A stretch of 64,000 nucleotides of DNA from Pleodorina starrii. Taxonomy: Eukaryota; Chlorophyta; Chlorophyceae; Chlamydomonadales; Volvocaceae. The stretch is taken from NCBI GenBank assembly GCA_030267565.1, contig BRXU01000042.1:713001-777000 (forward strand), in the 5' to 3' direction. Below, piece after piece: positions 21,857 to 33,681 of the stretch. A program made the translations under genes and the position numbers. Each line of letters opens with the position of its first letter. Within the stretch, counting starts at the first letter, position 1. The notes below the pieces were generated by a model, which saw only the letters and a list, made by a program, of their open reading frames with translations, was not told the origin of the DNA and did not search any database.

Positions 21857-22800
21857 GGCGGTGGCGACAGGCAGCACCTAGAACGTCAAATAAGTCCATC
21901 AAGGGACTTAACTAACCACACAGCGGACAAGCACAGGGTGGAGTGAGGGAGCAGGCAGTGAAGCTGCGTAATGTCGTACACCGTCACCGATGGTGACGGT
22001 ACGGCAAAGTAGTTCAGCATACAGTACTTTGGGTAAAACGAACTCATCTTGAACGCTTATTGTTACATAATTTATATAATGATTAGCTCATGTTGAGGCA
22101 TTACGAAGGATGGCGTCGTATATCGGGGACGATGTTAGGGAGCATTTATCACCTGTGATGGCACAGAACTTATGGAAAATTTATATGAATAAAGCAAAGA
22201 ACAGCAGAACCGCATGTAACATGAGGTGGACATTTGTACCAGTTTACATTTGGCGACAAACTTGGCGACAATTTAGCTATGCGACATACTTCTCGTCCGC
22301 ACTGGAAATCAAGCACACAAAACCTATAAACACCTCCCTGTGTTATGTCACTTGCGGGCTACCGTGCGCTCGGCCCACAGCGGCCAACAGCCCAACAGCA
22401 CATTGGATCCACATGGATCCAAAAGTCCCAAAAGCGACTGAGTGGTAACTGTGTTAGCTTCTATGTGTTCCTTTCATTAAAGCCTTACAATATAGATATG
22501 TTTATTAGCTTATAAACGGTGCTGTAGTTCTGCATGCCCTAACAGTTCTCTCCGGTCGGGCAACAATTTGCAATGGACGCACCATAGGGCACGCGGCTCC
22601 ATAGACAGAACAGAAATTAATAATATTAAGGTCGTCCTTACACTGGTTCTCGTCGGCTATCTGCACCATGCTTTGGGCGGCCAGAGGCGTACTTCGACCA
22701 GCGGAGACTGCAAAGTGGACAGTGCTTTGCGGGCCGTGGCTGCTCCATGGAAGGCCGAACTCAACCTTATCGACGTCTACGAGGAGACAATGCTGCCGGA
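21857..22800. other. Flank of the CACTA-like block, no gene called
   Basis: AT-richer sequence. A frame at 22,568-22,813 ends in a protein-like stretch (AVAAPWKAELNLIDVYEETM) and may be an exon of the following gene, but no splice phase could be matched, so it is left uncalled. Confidence 0.4.
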
Positions 22801-22817
22801 GATAGATAGCTAGGTTT

Positions 22818-24109
22818 GTGGACAAAGTCAATGTGCCCGAAGCGTCTTTGACTTTCCTCGCTCGTAGACATAGCAAGAGCCGCACTGAGACTCAAGTGAT
22901 ACCGACTTCATGTAAGCGTTTAGATGTTAATCCTCCTTTAGTGGAGCTTATATCAGGGAACGCTGTTGATATTGTTGTTATTGCTGTTCATGTGCAGGTG
23001 ATGCCGCGGGCTGGCAAGCTCTGCTAGCAGGCACAGTCAACAACACGCAGGCCTACGAAACCGAATGGACCACAGAACCGAACACAAAGTGCCTGATGTG
23101 GCTACTTCGACAAGGTGGAACTTCGTGGCACCGCACCTGCACCCGCCCTCGCCATACATGTAAGTAACCCTTATATTCAAATTAGTGTGCATTCAAGCGT
23201 GTCACAGCGCAACCCCTTGCCTAAAAATGGCCAGCTGCATGCATGGCTGGCATGGCCCTATGGACATGCGACCCAGCGGCCAGCATGCCGTGCGTGTGGC
23301 AAGCAGCCACACCCGCCACGCCGCCAGGTTTGTATTAGCAAATTCCAATCCAGCAGGATTGAAGCTGTACGAGTTTGGCGCACGGTACTGCAGGGTAAGT
23401 GCCTGCTCGATGGCCGATGCCTCTCCCAGGTTCCAACACCCACGTCACACTGTTGCCCATCTTGTTGCCTGGTAGGGATGATCAGCAAGTCGGCGCTGCC
23501 CAAGCGTCTCAAGACGGTCTTGTACGTCGGCTTGTCTGACAGCTGGACCGACACAGTAGAGTACTTGTGGTGCCACACCACAGGTGTGTCTTGCAAACGG
23601 GAAAGCAAATGTCACGTTTGGGTGCTATGACTCACTCTGTGGCACACTCTGAGGCTCGTGCTCTGTGTTTTTTGCAGACGTCAAGGTCTGCCAGTCCACG
23701 CTGGACTGGCTGGGCATCACCATAACACAGTTGCAGACGAAGAAGGCCAGCCAACCTCCGCTGGCAAGCCGGCCAGCCAGCAGGTGAAGCCCGGTGAGAT
23801 GGCCGTACACACCCGTGCACGCCTGCAGGCTTCCCCCTTGCTTGGTGAGAATTGTTTAGTCGATCAAAACGGCTTTTTGGTTGTAAGGAGTTGTGCTAAG
23901 CAACGCTTTTGTTGACCGATGTGTTACAGAAGCGGAAAGGTGACTTCGACCCGGAGCTGGAGGAGCTGGAGGACCTTGCCAGGGCCGCCGCTAACAAGAA
24001 GCAGATGGCAAAGGCAAAGGAGGTGGTGCAGGCAGCAGCGGTGGTGATGGCGGCAGGGGGGAGAGAGGTCGGAAAAGAAGACGGGGCCGGGCCAGAGTGC
24101 AATGTGTAG
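22818..24109 (+). CDS. Unrecognised spliced gene, structure partly resolved
   Basis: Several exons are supported by canonical splice sites with matching phases. An exon ending at 22,911 joins in phase to 22,998-23,159, giving NNTQAYETEWTTEPNTKCLM. An exon ending at 23,583 (LPKRLKTVLYVGLSDSWTDT) joins in phase to one starting at 23,678 (DVKVCQSTLDWLGITITQLQ). A last exon, 23,930-24,109, encodes a Lys/Glu-rich helix (GDFDPELEELEDLARAAANK) and ends in TAG. The middle joins around 23,200-23,480 and the join to the last exon could not be brought into phase, so the model is incomplete or the gene is decayed. I do not recognise the protein. It lies just right of the CACTA-like block and could be transposon- or host-derived. 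Confidence 0.45.
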
Positions 24110-24144
24110 ATTCGTGTTATAGGGTTTAGGGTTTTATGGTATTA

Positions 24145-24795
24145 CTCGCCCGGTAGTCATGGTGTGCACACACGCAATGACTGGTTCTGGTCATGTTGGA
24201 ACGTACGGCAGTCATGGGGCGCACGCACGCAATGACTGGTTCTGGTCATGTTGGAACGTACGGCAGTCATGGGGTGCACGCACGCAATGACTGGTTCTGG
24301 TCATGTTGGAACGTACGGCAGTCATGGGGCGTACACGCACAATGACTGTTTCTGGTCATGTTGGACTGTACGGCAGTCCTTTACTGTAAGCATAATATGA
24401 CAGTCCATGGTCATGTGCGTATGATGATGCAGATCATGACCGAATTCATGGCCGAATTCATGAACAAATTATAGTGCGCAACATGACTGGAAACCGTCAT
24501 GTAGGCACCTGCCAGTCATAAATTGAGTCCAGCCAGTCATGAAATTGGGTCATGACTGTGGTCATGAATGTGGTCATGATTGTTGTTTTCCATGACCAGT
24601 TCCAGTCATCTTATGCAGCCCATGGCGCACTGCATGACCCATCTCATGACCCGGGGCATGACTGCCCAACATGACCAGTGCACAACATGAACACATCTAT
24701 GACTAGCACTTCATGACTGCAGGCACTTCATGACTGGCCGCATGACTGGGTTCATGAACGGGTTCATGACCCGGATAGCGCTGTATGACTGGGCC
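24145..24795. repeat. 55-bp tandem repeat and dense GTCATGAC-like word cluster
   Basis: CAATGACTGGTTCTGGTCAT starts at 24,175, 24,230 and 24,285, with a variant at 24,340, exactly 55 bases apart. From there to 24,795 the sequence is packed with CATGACTG, CAGTCATG and TCATGAC words on both strands, dozens in 450 bases. Such density of one short near-palindrome resembles the ends of DNA transposons, but I could not find terminal repeats or a target duplication. Confidence 0.85.
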
Positions 24796-24905
24796 GTTCC
24801 CCGAGTGCCCTACAGTTTAGAATGTATGTGATGTCTGCGAAAACAAGTACAGGAAGTCTGGTAACCTTCAACCGCCAACCCCCAACTGCCAACCCCAACT
24901 ACCAG

Positions 24906-26289
24906 GCGAGAAGGGCCAGCTGGCGCTCCGCTCGCTGGCCCGGTCAACCGTCAGTTCGTTGCTGCCCCGGATTGAGACGCGGGGGCAGGTGAGGCAGTGG
25001 GGGGATGAGGGCGTGATGTGTGTGTGTATGTGTGTGTATGCGGGGTTTCTGCCAGCGGGCGAGCTCCACAGCTGCGTTGGCCGCCTGCGGGCGCTTCCCC
25101 TTCTCAGGACTTCCGGGTTTGTTGCGTGCTCGGGCGAGAGGAGAGTCATGGGCACTCGCACGGACGTTCCGTACATGTCGCATCCAAACTTCGCAACGTT
25201 CCCAGCGGTTGCCACTCTATCTGGGTCCTTTAGCAATATAAACCTGCCGCTGCATAATGTTTGCGCTGCTGGTGAGTCCGCGATTCGCCACATGCCGTGC
25301 CCCACCCTGTCACTTCACGCCCCCGACCCCCTCCCTGCCCCACCCTGTCGCTTCACGCCCCCTACCCCCTCCCTGCCCCACCCTGTCGCTTCACGCCCCC
25401 GACCCCCTCCCTGCCCCACCCTGTCACTTCACGCCCCCGACCCCCTCCCTGCCCCACCCTGTCGCTTCACGCCCCCGACCCCCTCCCTGCCCCACCCTGT
25501 CACGCAGCTCGGCAACGCGCGGTGGCGACTGGTGGGCGCGCCCTCCCTGCCGTCACTCATGTCGCTGCCCGACCCGGTTTCGGAGCCGTCCCGCTTCCTG
25601 AGCACTCTGGCTCTGGGGACCGAGGTGGAGGTGGCGTTTGGGAAGCGGCTGCAGCCTGCAGGTGAGGTGACGCAAGGGGTGTGTTATAGGTAGAAGCAGG
25701 GGTTTCGGAGCGGTTCGGTGTTTTAGGCTTTGTGGGTTTCTGCACTTTCCGTTCGTCGTTTCGGACGGAGCAAAGGAGGCAACGGGGCCAAAAAGGCGTG
25801 TCCTCCCTCAACCTCTAATTCTCTTCCCTTGTGTTTCATATTCCTTCCCCTCCCCTCCCCTCCCCTTCCCCCCACGTTGCGTTTCCTCGTCCCGGGCCGC
25901 TTTAATTCCCCCCCCCCCACGCAGGCCTCCCTGAGCCACAAGCTCCAGGAGCTGGGTCGCAGCGGCTCCGAGCTGCCGGCAGGGGGAGGGGGAGGGGGTG
26001 GCACGGAGGCGCGCATCACTCTGCAGCTCAACTCGCGGATGCGGCTGCAGGCGCACCTGGCGCGAGGGGCGCTGCTGCCGAGTGTCACACTGCAGTACAG
26101 CAGCGAGGGAGGCGGCGGAGGGGCAGGAGGGGCAGGGGCAGGTGGGGGAGTGGAAGGAGCGGGCGTGGGTGGGGGGGGCGGCGGCGGCGGTGGGGGCGGT
26201 GTTTCGGCAGCGGAGGTGATGGGGGTGGAGGTGGTGCCGCCGACGCCGACGCCTCTGGCGCTGGCGCAGATGCCGCCGTTGGAGGAGTA
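24906..26289 (+). pseudogene. TIC236: TIC236 (TamB/DUF490) homologue, last exons only
   Basis: TIC236 is the TamB-like protein of the chloroplast inner envelope that links the TIC and TOC import machines. Exon 24,906-24,988 ends EKGQLALRSLARSTVSSLLP-RIETRGQ and joins at phase 0 to 25,508 (LGNARWRLVGAPSLPSLMSL), continuing to GTEVEVAFGKRLQ. Exon 25,925-26,289 gives ASLSHKLQELG and ITLQLNSRMRLQ, then a Gly-rich tail and a stop. This matches the plant TIC236 C-terminus as I remember it. The roughly 2,000 residues upstream are absent from this window. A duplicated CTGCAG-C-CTGCAG at the end of the second exon puts it out of phase with the third. A TGTAA signal lies near 26,523. It is a fragment, or a gene interrupted upstream. 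Confidence 0.65.
25300..25505. repeat. 38-bp minisatellite in the TIC236 intron
   Basis: A 38-base unit starting CCCCACCCTGTC begins at 25,300, 25,338, 25,376, 25,414, 25,452 and, truncated, 25,490. The last partial copy runs straight into the 3' splice site CACGCAG, so the C/T-rich repeat supplies the polypyrimidine tract. Confidence 0.9.
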
Positions 26290-27183
26290 GGGGTGGCAAC
26301 ACCGGCGGTGGATGGAGTGGCAGCAGGTTGAAATAGTAGGGGTGAAGAGGTGTGGTCCGGGGTTGGTGGTGGTGGTGGGGAATAGGCGGGGGAAGGCCGA
26401 TGGCGGGATGGATGGGGAAGGGGGCCAGAGGGGCGGCCGGTTGTTGAGAGGACAGTTGGGGGGTAGAAACAAGCTTGGCAGGCGCATCGGGGGAGAGGGG
26501 GGATACACGTATAAGCCGGAGCCTGTAAAAGGGGGTGGGGGTAAAGAATGTGTGTGTGTGTGTGTAAGGCGTGGGTGTCCGATGTGAGCCCATGGGGGTT
26601 GAGATTGTGGTTGTGGTACCTAGCTCGGGCCGCGGGGTTGGACGAACAGCGACACAGGGGTGGTTCGTTGCCGGCGTTTCCGACCATCTATACATCTGGG
26701 GAACACGCAGCGGGCTGGGAAGGGCACGTTCCCTGGTTAGCATCTAGTTACAACGTTTGCGACAGCTTGGCAGACCAAGCAACACGTTGGCGGCTTGGAC
26801 GCCGTGAGGAGGATAAGATGCCCTCAGTTGAGCGTTCGGGCAAGGGGGCCGGGAGCGGGAAGTCAAGGACGAGGAAGCCACACTGTACTGTAAACCGTAT
26901 CATTCAACAGTGGAGCCGTATCGCCACAGCACCAAAGCTCCGAAATGTTTGTGTCTTAAGAAGCCGGAGAGTGGCTTAGGAACGATCTTGACTTTGCGCG
27001 ATCTTTCACTTGTTTCCCTTGCAGCTCCGAAACCAACTTCCCACTGATTTCATTTGTGTTTAGCCATTTCGACTGTGCTTTTCGTTGCACTAAAATTATA
27101 AGACCAAGGGTATGGACCAGTCATTTATAAGCCTGACATCATGTTGGTGTCAGGACAAGTAAGCTAGAGCACCCCGGAAGCCG
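26290..27183. other. 3' flank, no gene seen
   Basis: G-rich sequence with a short (TG)n run near 26,549-26,566 and a TGTAA polyadenylation-type signal near 26,523. No other gene or RNA feature was found before the tandem triplication. Confidence 0.5.
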
Positions 27184-30100
27184 CTGCACGACGCTTTCCT
27201 TGACATACTTGACATCGCCCTGACTAGCCTGACATCGCCATGGACTTCATGGCGCATTTGTCTCGCCTCAGTCCCTTTGTCAGCGGTAGCCAACGGGAGC
27301 CTGCTAGCTACCGGTATGTCATAGTTTGCGTTGGGCGGCAGGATGGCAGAGGCGCTGCGAACAAGGGGACAAGCTCGGCGAAGGTACACCACGTACGCCC
27401 GCCTACTTGATCCTGCAGCAGCGACACTGACCAAGCCGCACCGGACACGACAACAAGGGGAATAGGGACCGACGTATTCCCTACCTCCTTGAGCTACCGG
27501 TTAGAGGATGAAGATGATCGCTGTGCGACACTATCAGGAGAAGTACTCGTGCTGTCAACCTCCACGCAGGGGACTGCACGGGGCCTGTTGCCTAGCTCAG
27601 AACTTTACAAGTGTTCAGAGCCGAAAAGCGACCAGACTGGCTCGCTTTCGGCCTTAAATACGCACAACAGTTCATCACGGAACCCTCGGATAAGCGTAAA
27701 GCCCCGGATTACGGAACGCCGGACACGGGCCCGGTGTTCCTACCACCAACGCTCACACAGCGATGCGATACGTCTTACTATCAGCAAATAGATCACAACA
27801 TTTACGCCATAACGCGCCCAAGAGCGGCGCGTGCGACACACAACTCGCAAAGATCCGTAACCAAGTGACCGCGAACGGGCGATCACACCAGTCAGACTGG
27901 CGAGCAGTCATGCAAGTACGACTGCACCGAAACTAAGTTCTTCTTACAAGCAAATAGTAGTTGCCGTTAATTAACCGTTAGACGGCAATTCGTCGATAAC
28001 ACCCAAACGCTCTGTCAGGCAGACTCGATTATTGTCGCTGCCCCAGCAGTGCCTGGACGGGACTGTAGGCGTGTTCCTTGCTGGTTCTGGTTCTGGTTGC
28101 CCAGCTCTGTAATTAATTGATGCTGGTTCTGGAGGCAGTGTGAAGCACGACGAGGATGCAGCTGATGACAAAAACCGGCCAATTAAGCACGGGCAGTGGC
28201 ACGGCTGCAGCTAGACCGGTCTGTCCGAGCAGCCAGCTGACCTGGCCGCCATGGACCTACCGGTACGCCGGAGGGCTGCTGCTCGACACCATCAGCAGAC
28301 AGTTGGCCAACGCATCGCAGCCCGGTGCGTGGCCACGGGCGGGCTAGGCGGGCGAGGTCCGCACACAGTCCCGATGCGAGCAAGGGGGGAAATAGCCGGT
28401 GGCACGAGGGTTTGATACGTAGCAGATAGATAGGCCCCGACTCGCGAAGGGGAAGGTCGTCAGCCAGCCAGCCAGCCAGCCAGACAGACAGACAGACAGG
28501 CAGCCACTCGGACAGGGGCAACCCTAGGAGGCGAGGCCCCCCAGAGCGCTTCACGCTAGGCTGGGGCCCCGCACAAAAAGCAAAATCCCGACTACAACAA
28601 TAATGCATCTCAGCATGGGCTGAAAGCACCCTGGGTCGGCCGCGCTCTTCGCGTTCCGGTGTTCTAACCGCCCCACTAACAGCAACTAACCAACATGCCA
28701 TGTAACGCCATGTCACCCACGGGCTGTTCGCCTGGCCCTTGCTTGGCCCGCAGCAGCTGATCCCTTAGCCCCCGGCTCGCTCGCGAAAACCACCAACCAC
28801 ACACCCCGGCGGCTCCGAACCCCCTTCGGCAAGCCCAGAACCTGCCTGCTTCCGACAGGCCCCGCAGATACGTAAAGGCGGCGGTGACGTAGTGTGCCGC
28901 CACATGCATGGCGACTATGGGCGCGAACACGGCAGCCAACGGCAAGGCTACCGGTAGATCGACCGCTGCCACCCAAGGTGACGACACTTTACTATCACGT
29001 CGAAGGACCATATATCCGGTACCTGACGGTAAGACCCCGCCGGCTGTAGAGGATCCACATGCCTGTCGGCGAGGCGACATGGGGATTGAATGGATCGTTG
29101 CAAAACATCCCTTCTGCGAAATGTAAGCCCGAACCACAATCCCTTTGCCTGCCAATGGGACCAACATTCCCGCACACAACCCGAAATCCACAGCCCGCAC
29201 CAACACCTCCAGCTCATTGCTGTGCGCCTGGGCCGCCCGGTTGCTTCGTCGCAAGTGTGCCAAACGTCGAGGCAGGATTGATCGATCGCTGGGGTGGGGC
29301 GGGATTCATTCAACTAACATGCCGTCCCCTGCACCGAACACATACATGCCTTGCATGCAATGCATCAACAGCATGTGCATGCATGCGTTATTACTCCATG
29401 CATCAAGCAGTACCATCCGGCACCTGACTGACTGGGCAGCAGCTGAAGTCCGCATTGATCAGCGAGTAAACGCAGCTATTGCCGTAGCACAGCCGCTCCG
29501 GAGCTGCACACGTGCTCTGGCGGGCCATTTCCATGCACATTGTCAGACCGCCGGTGGGGGTGAGCGGAAACGTGTCGGCCAGCTTGCTAATCCCCATGAG
29601 TCCATACGTCTCGCCACGCCATGTCTTGAGGCTGTAAAAGGGGTACACGGTCACCCCGTTGATGGTGACCAGACGAGCAGCCTTGGGACTCTCCTCCGCA
29701 CAGGCGCGGTCTGTGATCACGTACGACACAGCAAAGGGGTCGGGGAGAGCGAGTGTGAGGCCGTCATGTACGAAAATATAAAAATAAAAATGAACGAGCG
29801 GGCCCCTGCTGGGGAGTGGGAGAAGAGGCCCGGGACCTTGGTTGGCCAAGGGGGCCTGCAGAAATAGGCTGGCTGGGACCCATGCATGCCCATGTGGCAA
29901 TAGTCTGTAACGTGATTACCATTACTGCGTGGGGATGGGTTGCTCGGGATTATTGCAGGGACAGTGATATATAATGGTGATCCGTTGGTGTGTAGGCGTC
30001 TAGCTAGCTAAAGTGCGGGACTGCACACGCACGTGGCAGTGTTTGGTGCTTTGTATGGGCTCGGGTGCCATACATACCACAGCGGCCGTGCAGTCAGACC

Positions 30101-30771
30101 TGCCCCAAGTATCTAGTTGCATCTGGGTATGCGCCTGCTGCAAGTGAAGCCGGCACACATCCAAACATTGCAGCAAACTGCAAAAGGCTGGTCGGCGACC
30201 ACCTGCCCGAACACAACGAATAAGGTTTAGACCTCAAGTGATTGAAGGGGACGTCTCCCATAAACGCGCTCACGAGTTTTGGTGTGTGCTGTGTACGTCT
30301 GCCCTTGGGTTCGTGTGCCTTTGGGTTTGGTCCGGTCCCACGGCGGGGGAGGTTAGGTATTGCCTTGACTCTGGTTCCCTTTTGCCTCCCCCATCGCTTG
30401 CCTGGGCCCCGTTTTATTTCGTGGGAGGGAATCAGGGGTGGCGCACGTGTCGGTTGGTAGGTGTGTTGCCGTCCGGTTGCGTTGCGGCCGCTTTGTTTTT
30501 TGTTGTTTGATGGCAGCTGGGCAGAGCGCTGGTGGCCGCTGGCCGGCACGGACAGTAGCAAACGGCATCGCGATTAGGTGCGCGTCGGCCAGCACGAGTG
30601 CTTTAGCGGCGGTTTCTTATCCCCTTGCACGCACCTTCCCAAGCGGGGGGGGCGACAATTGTGTGGCGGGGTACATGCCCAGGGTTTGTAAACGGGTGTG
30701 GGGCTTCTTGCTTTTCCGTACCGCAACAGATTGAATATGATGTCTATCTAACCATTTACTCATGACGAGAA
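27184..30771. repeat. Tandem unit 1 (3,588 bp, no SINE)
   Basis: First of three near-identical tandem units; each starts CTGCACGACGCTTTCC. Unit 1 lacks the SINE, which leaves the intact site GTAGCCAACGGGAGCC near 27,290, and has a single copy of a 39-base segment that is doubled in the other units (near 27,735). Apart from the pherophorin half-exon, the several frames on both strands have no recognisable domain. One candidate exon-like stretch (FCNDPFNPHVASPTGMWILY, minus, near 29,100-29,030) has splice-like borders but no known family. Confidence 0.95.
29424..29710 (-). pseudogene. Orphan pherophorin half-domain exon, unit 1
   Basis: This 287-base exon copy has the same splice sites as the pherophorin gene's second exon (CACAG before, CAG-GTGCC after). 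It encodes the second half of a pherophorin (DUF3707) domain, with [20 protein letters not shown] and [17 protein letters not shown]. No first-half exon precedes it within the neighbouring unit, so it is a duplicated fragment unless long-range splicing from the upstream gene reaches it. Its predicted protein is identical to the copies in units 2 and 3. Confidence 0.75.
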
Positions 30772-30887
30772 CTGCACGACGCTTTCCTTGACATACTTGA
30801 CATCGCCCTGACTAGCCTGACATCGCCATGGACTTCATGGCGCATTTGTCTCGCCTCAGTCCCTTTGTCAGCGGTAGCCAACGGGAG

Positions 30888-31218
30888 TTAATTAATTAAT
30901 TAATTTTACGCGGAGACAGACTCTCGCGTGTGTTTAGGGGACCGGGCCTAGGGAGTAATTTCTTCTCCGTTCAGCGCGATCACCAGGGTGAATCAGACCT
31001 GACGGGCGGACTGATTGATCTGGGACATTTTCTCGAGCGCCCCTGCACGATCCGGAGTTTAGCGGGCCGGACTCACCGTTATTCACCCTGGCTAATGCCA
31101 GGGGCCAGCGGTGGGATTCGAACCCACATCTACCCATTACCAATTCGACCAAGCATGGGAACGATCCCATGACCACCGAATTGACAAGCGAGTGCTCTAC
31201 CAATTGAGCTACGCTGAC
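30888..31218 (-). mobile_element. tRNA-headed SINE, copy in unit 2
   Basis: The element reads on the minus strand from 31,218. It starts GTCAGCGTAGCTCAATTGG (A box) and contains GGTTCGAATCC (B box) and a 7-bp acceptor-like pairing (GTCAGCG with CGCTGGC). The tRNA-like head is about 113 bases and holds an inserted hairpin (CATGGGA/TCCCATG), so it is not a normal tRNA. A body of about 200 bases follows, ending in a (TTAA)n tail. It is flanked by a 14-bp target duplication GTAGCCAACGGGAG (30,874-30,887 and 31,219-31,232). The same site without the element occurs in unit 1. Confidence 0.92.
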
Positions 31219-33394
31219 GTAGCCAACGGGAGCCTGCTAGCTACCGGTATGTCATAGTTTGCGTTGGGCGGCAGGATGGCAGAGGTGCTGCGAACAAGGG
31301 GACAAGCTCGGCGAAGGTACACCACGTACGCCCGCCTACTTGATCCTGCAGCAGCGACACTGACCAAGCCGCACCGGACACGACAACAAGGGGAATAGGG
31401 ACCGACGTATTCCCTACCTCCTTGAGCTACCGGTTAGAGGATGAAGATGATCGCTGTGCGACACTATCAGGAGAAGTACTCGTGCTGTCAACCTCCACGC
31501 AGGGGACTGCACGGGGCCTGTTGCCTAGCTCAGAACTTTACAAGTGTTCAGAGCCGAAAAGCGACCAGACTGGCTCGCTTTCGGCCTTAAATACGCACAA
31601 CAGTTCATCACGGAACCCTCGGATAAGCGTAAAGCCCCGGATTACGGAACGCCGGACACGGGCCCGGTGTTCCTACCACCAACGCTCACACAGCGATGCG
31701 ATACGTCTTACTACCACCAACGCTCACACAGCGATGCGATACGTCTTACTATCAGCAAATAGATCACAACATTTACGCCATAACGCGCCCAAGAGCGGCG
31801 CGTGCGACACACAACTCGCAAAGATCCGTAACCAAGTGACCGCGAACGGGCGATCACACCAGTCAGACTGGCGAGCAGTCATGCAAGTACGACTGCACCG
31901 AAACTAAGTTCTTCTTACAAGCAAATAGTAGTTGCCGTTAATTAACCGTTAGACGGCAATTCGTCGATAACACCCAAACGCTCTGTCAGGCAGACTCGAT
32001 TATTGTCGCTGCCCCAGCAGTGCCTGGACGGGACTGTAGGCGTGTTCCTTGCTGGTTCTGGTTCTGGTTGCCCAGCTCTGTAATTAATTAATGCTGGTTC
32101 TGGAGGCAGTGTGAAGCACGACGAGGATGCAGCTGATGACAAAAACCGGCCAATTAAGCACGGGCAGTGGCACGGCTGCAGCTAGACCGGTCTGTCCGAG
32201 CAGCCAGCTGACCTGGCCGCCATGGACCTACCGGTACGCCGGAGGGCTGCTGCTCGACACCATCAGCAGACAGTTGGTCAACGCATCGCAGCCCGGTGCG
32301 TGGCCACGGGCGGGCTAGGCGGGCGAGGTCCGCACACAGTCCCGATGCGAGCAAGGGGGGAAATAGCCGGTGGCGCGAGGGTTTGATACGTAGCAGATAG
32401 ATAGGCCCCGGCTCGCGAAGGGGAAGGTCGTCAGCCAGCCAGCCAGACAGACAGACAGACAGACAGACAGGCAGCCACTCGGACAGGGGCAACCCTAGGA
32501 GGCGAGGCCCCCCAGAGCGCTTCACGCTAGGCTGGGGCCCCGCACAAAAAGCAAAATCCCGACTACAACAATAATGCATCTCAGCATGGGCTGAAAGCAC
32601 CCTGGGTCGGCCGCGCTCTTCGCGTTCCGGTGTTCTAACCGCCCCACTAACAGCAACTAACCAACATGCCATGTAACGCCATGTCACCCACGGGCTGTTC
32701 GCCTGGCCCTTGCTTGGCCCGCAGCAGCTGATCCCTTAGCCCCCGGCTCGCTCGCGAAAACCACCAACCACACACCCCGGCGGCTCCGAACCCCCTTCGG
32801 CAAGCCCAGAACCTGCCTGCTTCCGACAGGCCCCGCAGATACGTAAAGGCGGCGGTGACGTAGTGTGCCGCCACATGCATGGCGACTATGGGCGCGAACA
32901 CGGCAGCCAACGGCAAGGCTACCGGTAGATCGACCGCTGCCACCCAAGGTGACGACACTTTACTATCACGTCGAAGGACCATATATCCGGTACCTGACGG
33001 TAAGACCCCGCCGGCTGTAGAGGATCCACATGCCTGTCGGCGAGGCGACATGGGGATTGAATGGATCGTTGCAAAACATCCCTTCTGCGAAATGTAAGCC
33101 CGAACCACAATCCCTTTGCCTGCCAATGGGACCAACATTCCCGCACACAACCCGAAATCCACAGCCCGCACCAACACCTCCAGCTCATTGCTGTGCGCCT
33201 GGGCCGCCCGGTTGCTTCGTCGCAAGTGTGCCAAACGTCGAGGCAGGATTGATCGATCGCTGGGGTGGGGCGGGATTCATTCAACTAACATGCCGTCCCC
33301 TGCACCGAACACATACATGCCTTGCATGCAATGCATCAACAGCATGTGCATGCATGCGTTATTACTCCATGCATCAAGCAGTACCATCCGGCAC

Positions 33395-33681
33395 CTGACT
33401 GACTGGGCAGCAGCTGAAGTCCGCATTGATCAGCGAGTAAACGCAGCTATTGCCGTAGCACAGCCGCTCCGGAGCTGCACACGTGCTCTGGCGGGCCATT
33501 TCCATGCACATTGTCAGACCGCCGGTGGGGGTGAGCGGAAACGTGTCGGCCAGCTTGCTAATCCCCATGAGTCCATACGTCTCGCCACGCCATGTCTTGA
33601 GGCTGTAAAAGGGGTACACGGTCACCCCGTTGATGGTGACCAGACGAGCAGCCTTGGGACTCTCCTCCGCACAGGCGCGGT
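33395..33681 (-). pseudogene. Orphan pherophorin half-domain exon, unit 2
   Basis: Second copy of the 287-base 3' pherophorin exon, 3,971 bases from the copies on either side, with unchanged splice sites and protein. Like the unit 1 copy it lacks an adjacent first half of the domain. Confidence 0.75.

Noticed and set aside
24120..24140. Telomere-like GGGTTTAGGGTTTTA
   Set aside because: Only about two degenerate units are present after the stop codon of the preceding gene; too short to be an interstitial telomere.
25207..25228. CCACTCTATCTGGG matching the possible CACTA-like end at 41,529
   Set aside because: The match stops before the A and G runs, no word cluster follows, and a 15-base chance match in 64 kb is not surprising.
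28183..29263. Minus-strand frames of 177 and 195 codons conserved in all three tandem units
   Set aside because: They are conserved only because the units are recent copies. The sequences show no domain, and overlapping frames are equally open.
31103..31218. Functional tRNA gene (GTC-like anticodon) on the minus strand
   Set aside because: Acceptor, D and T arms look good, but the anticodon stem does not pair and a hairpin is inserted. It is the exact 5' end of a SINE with a target duplication.
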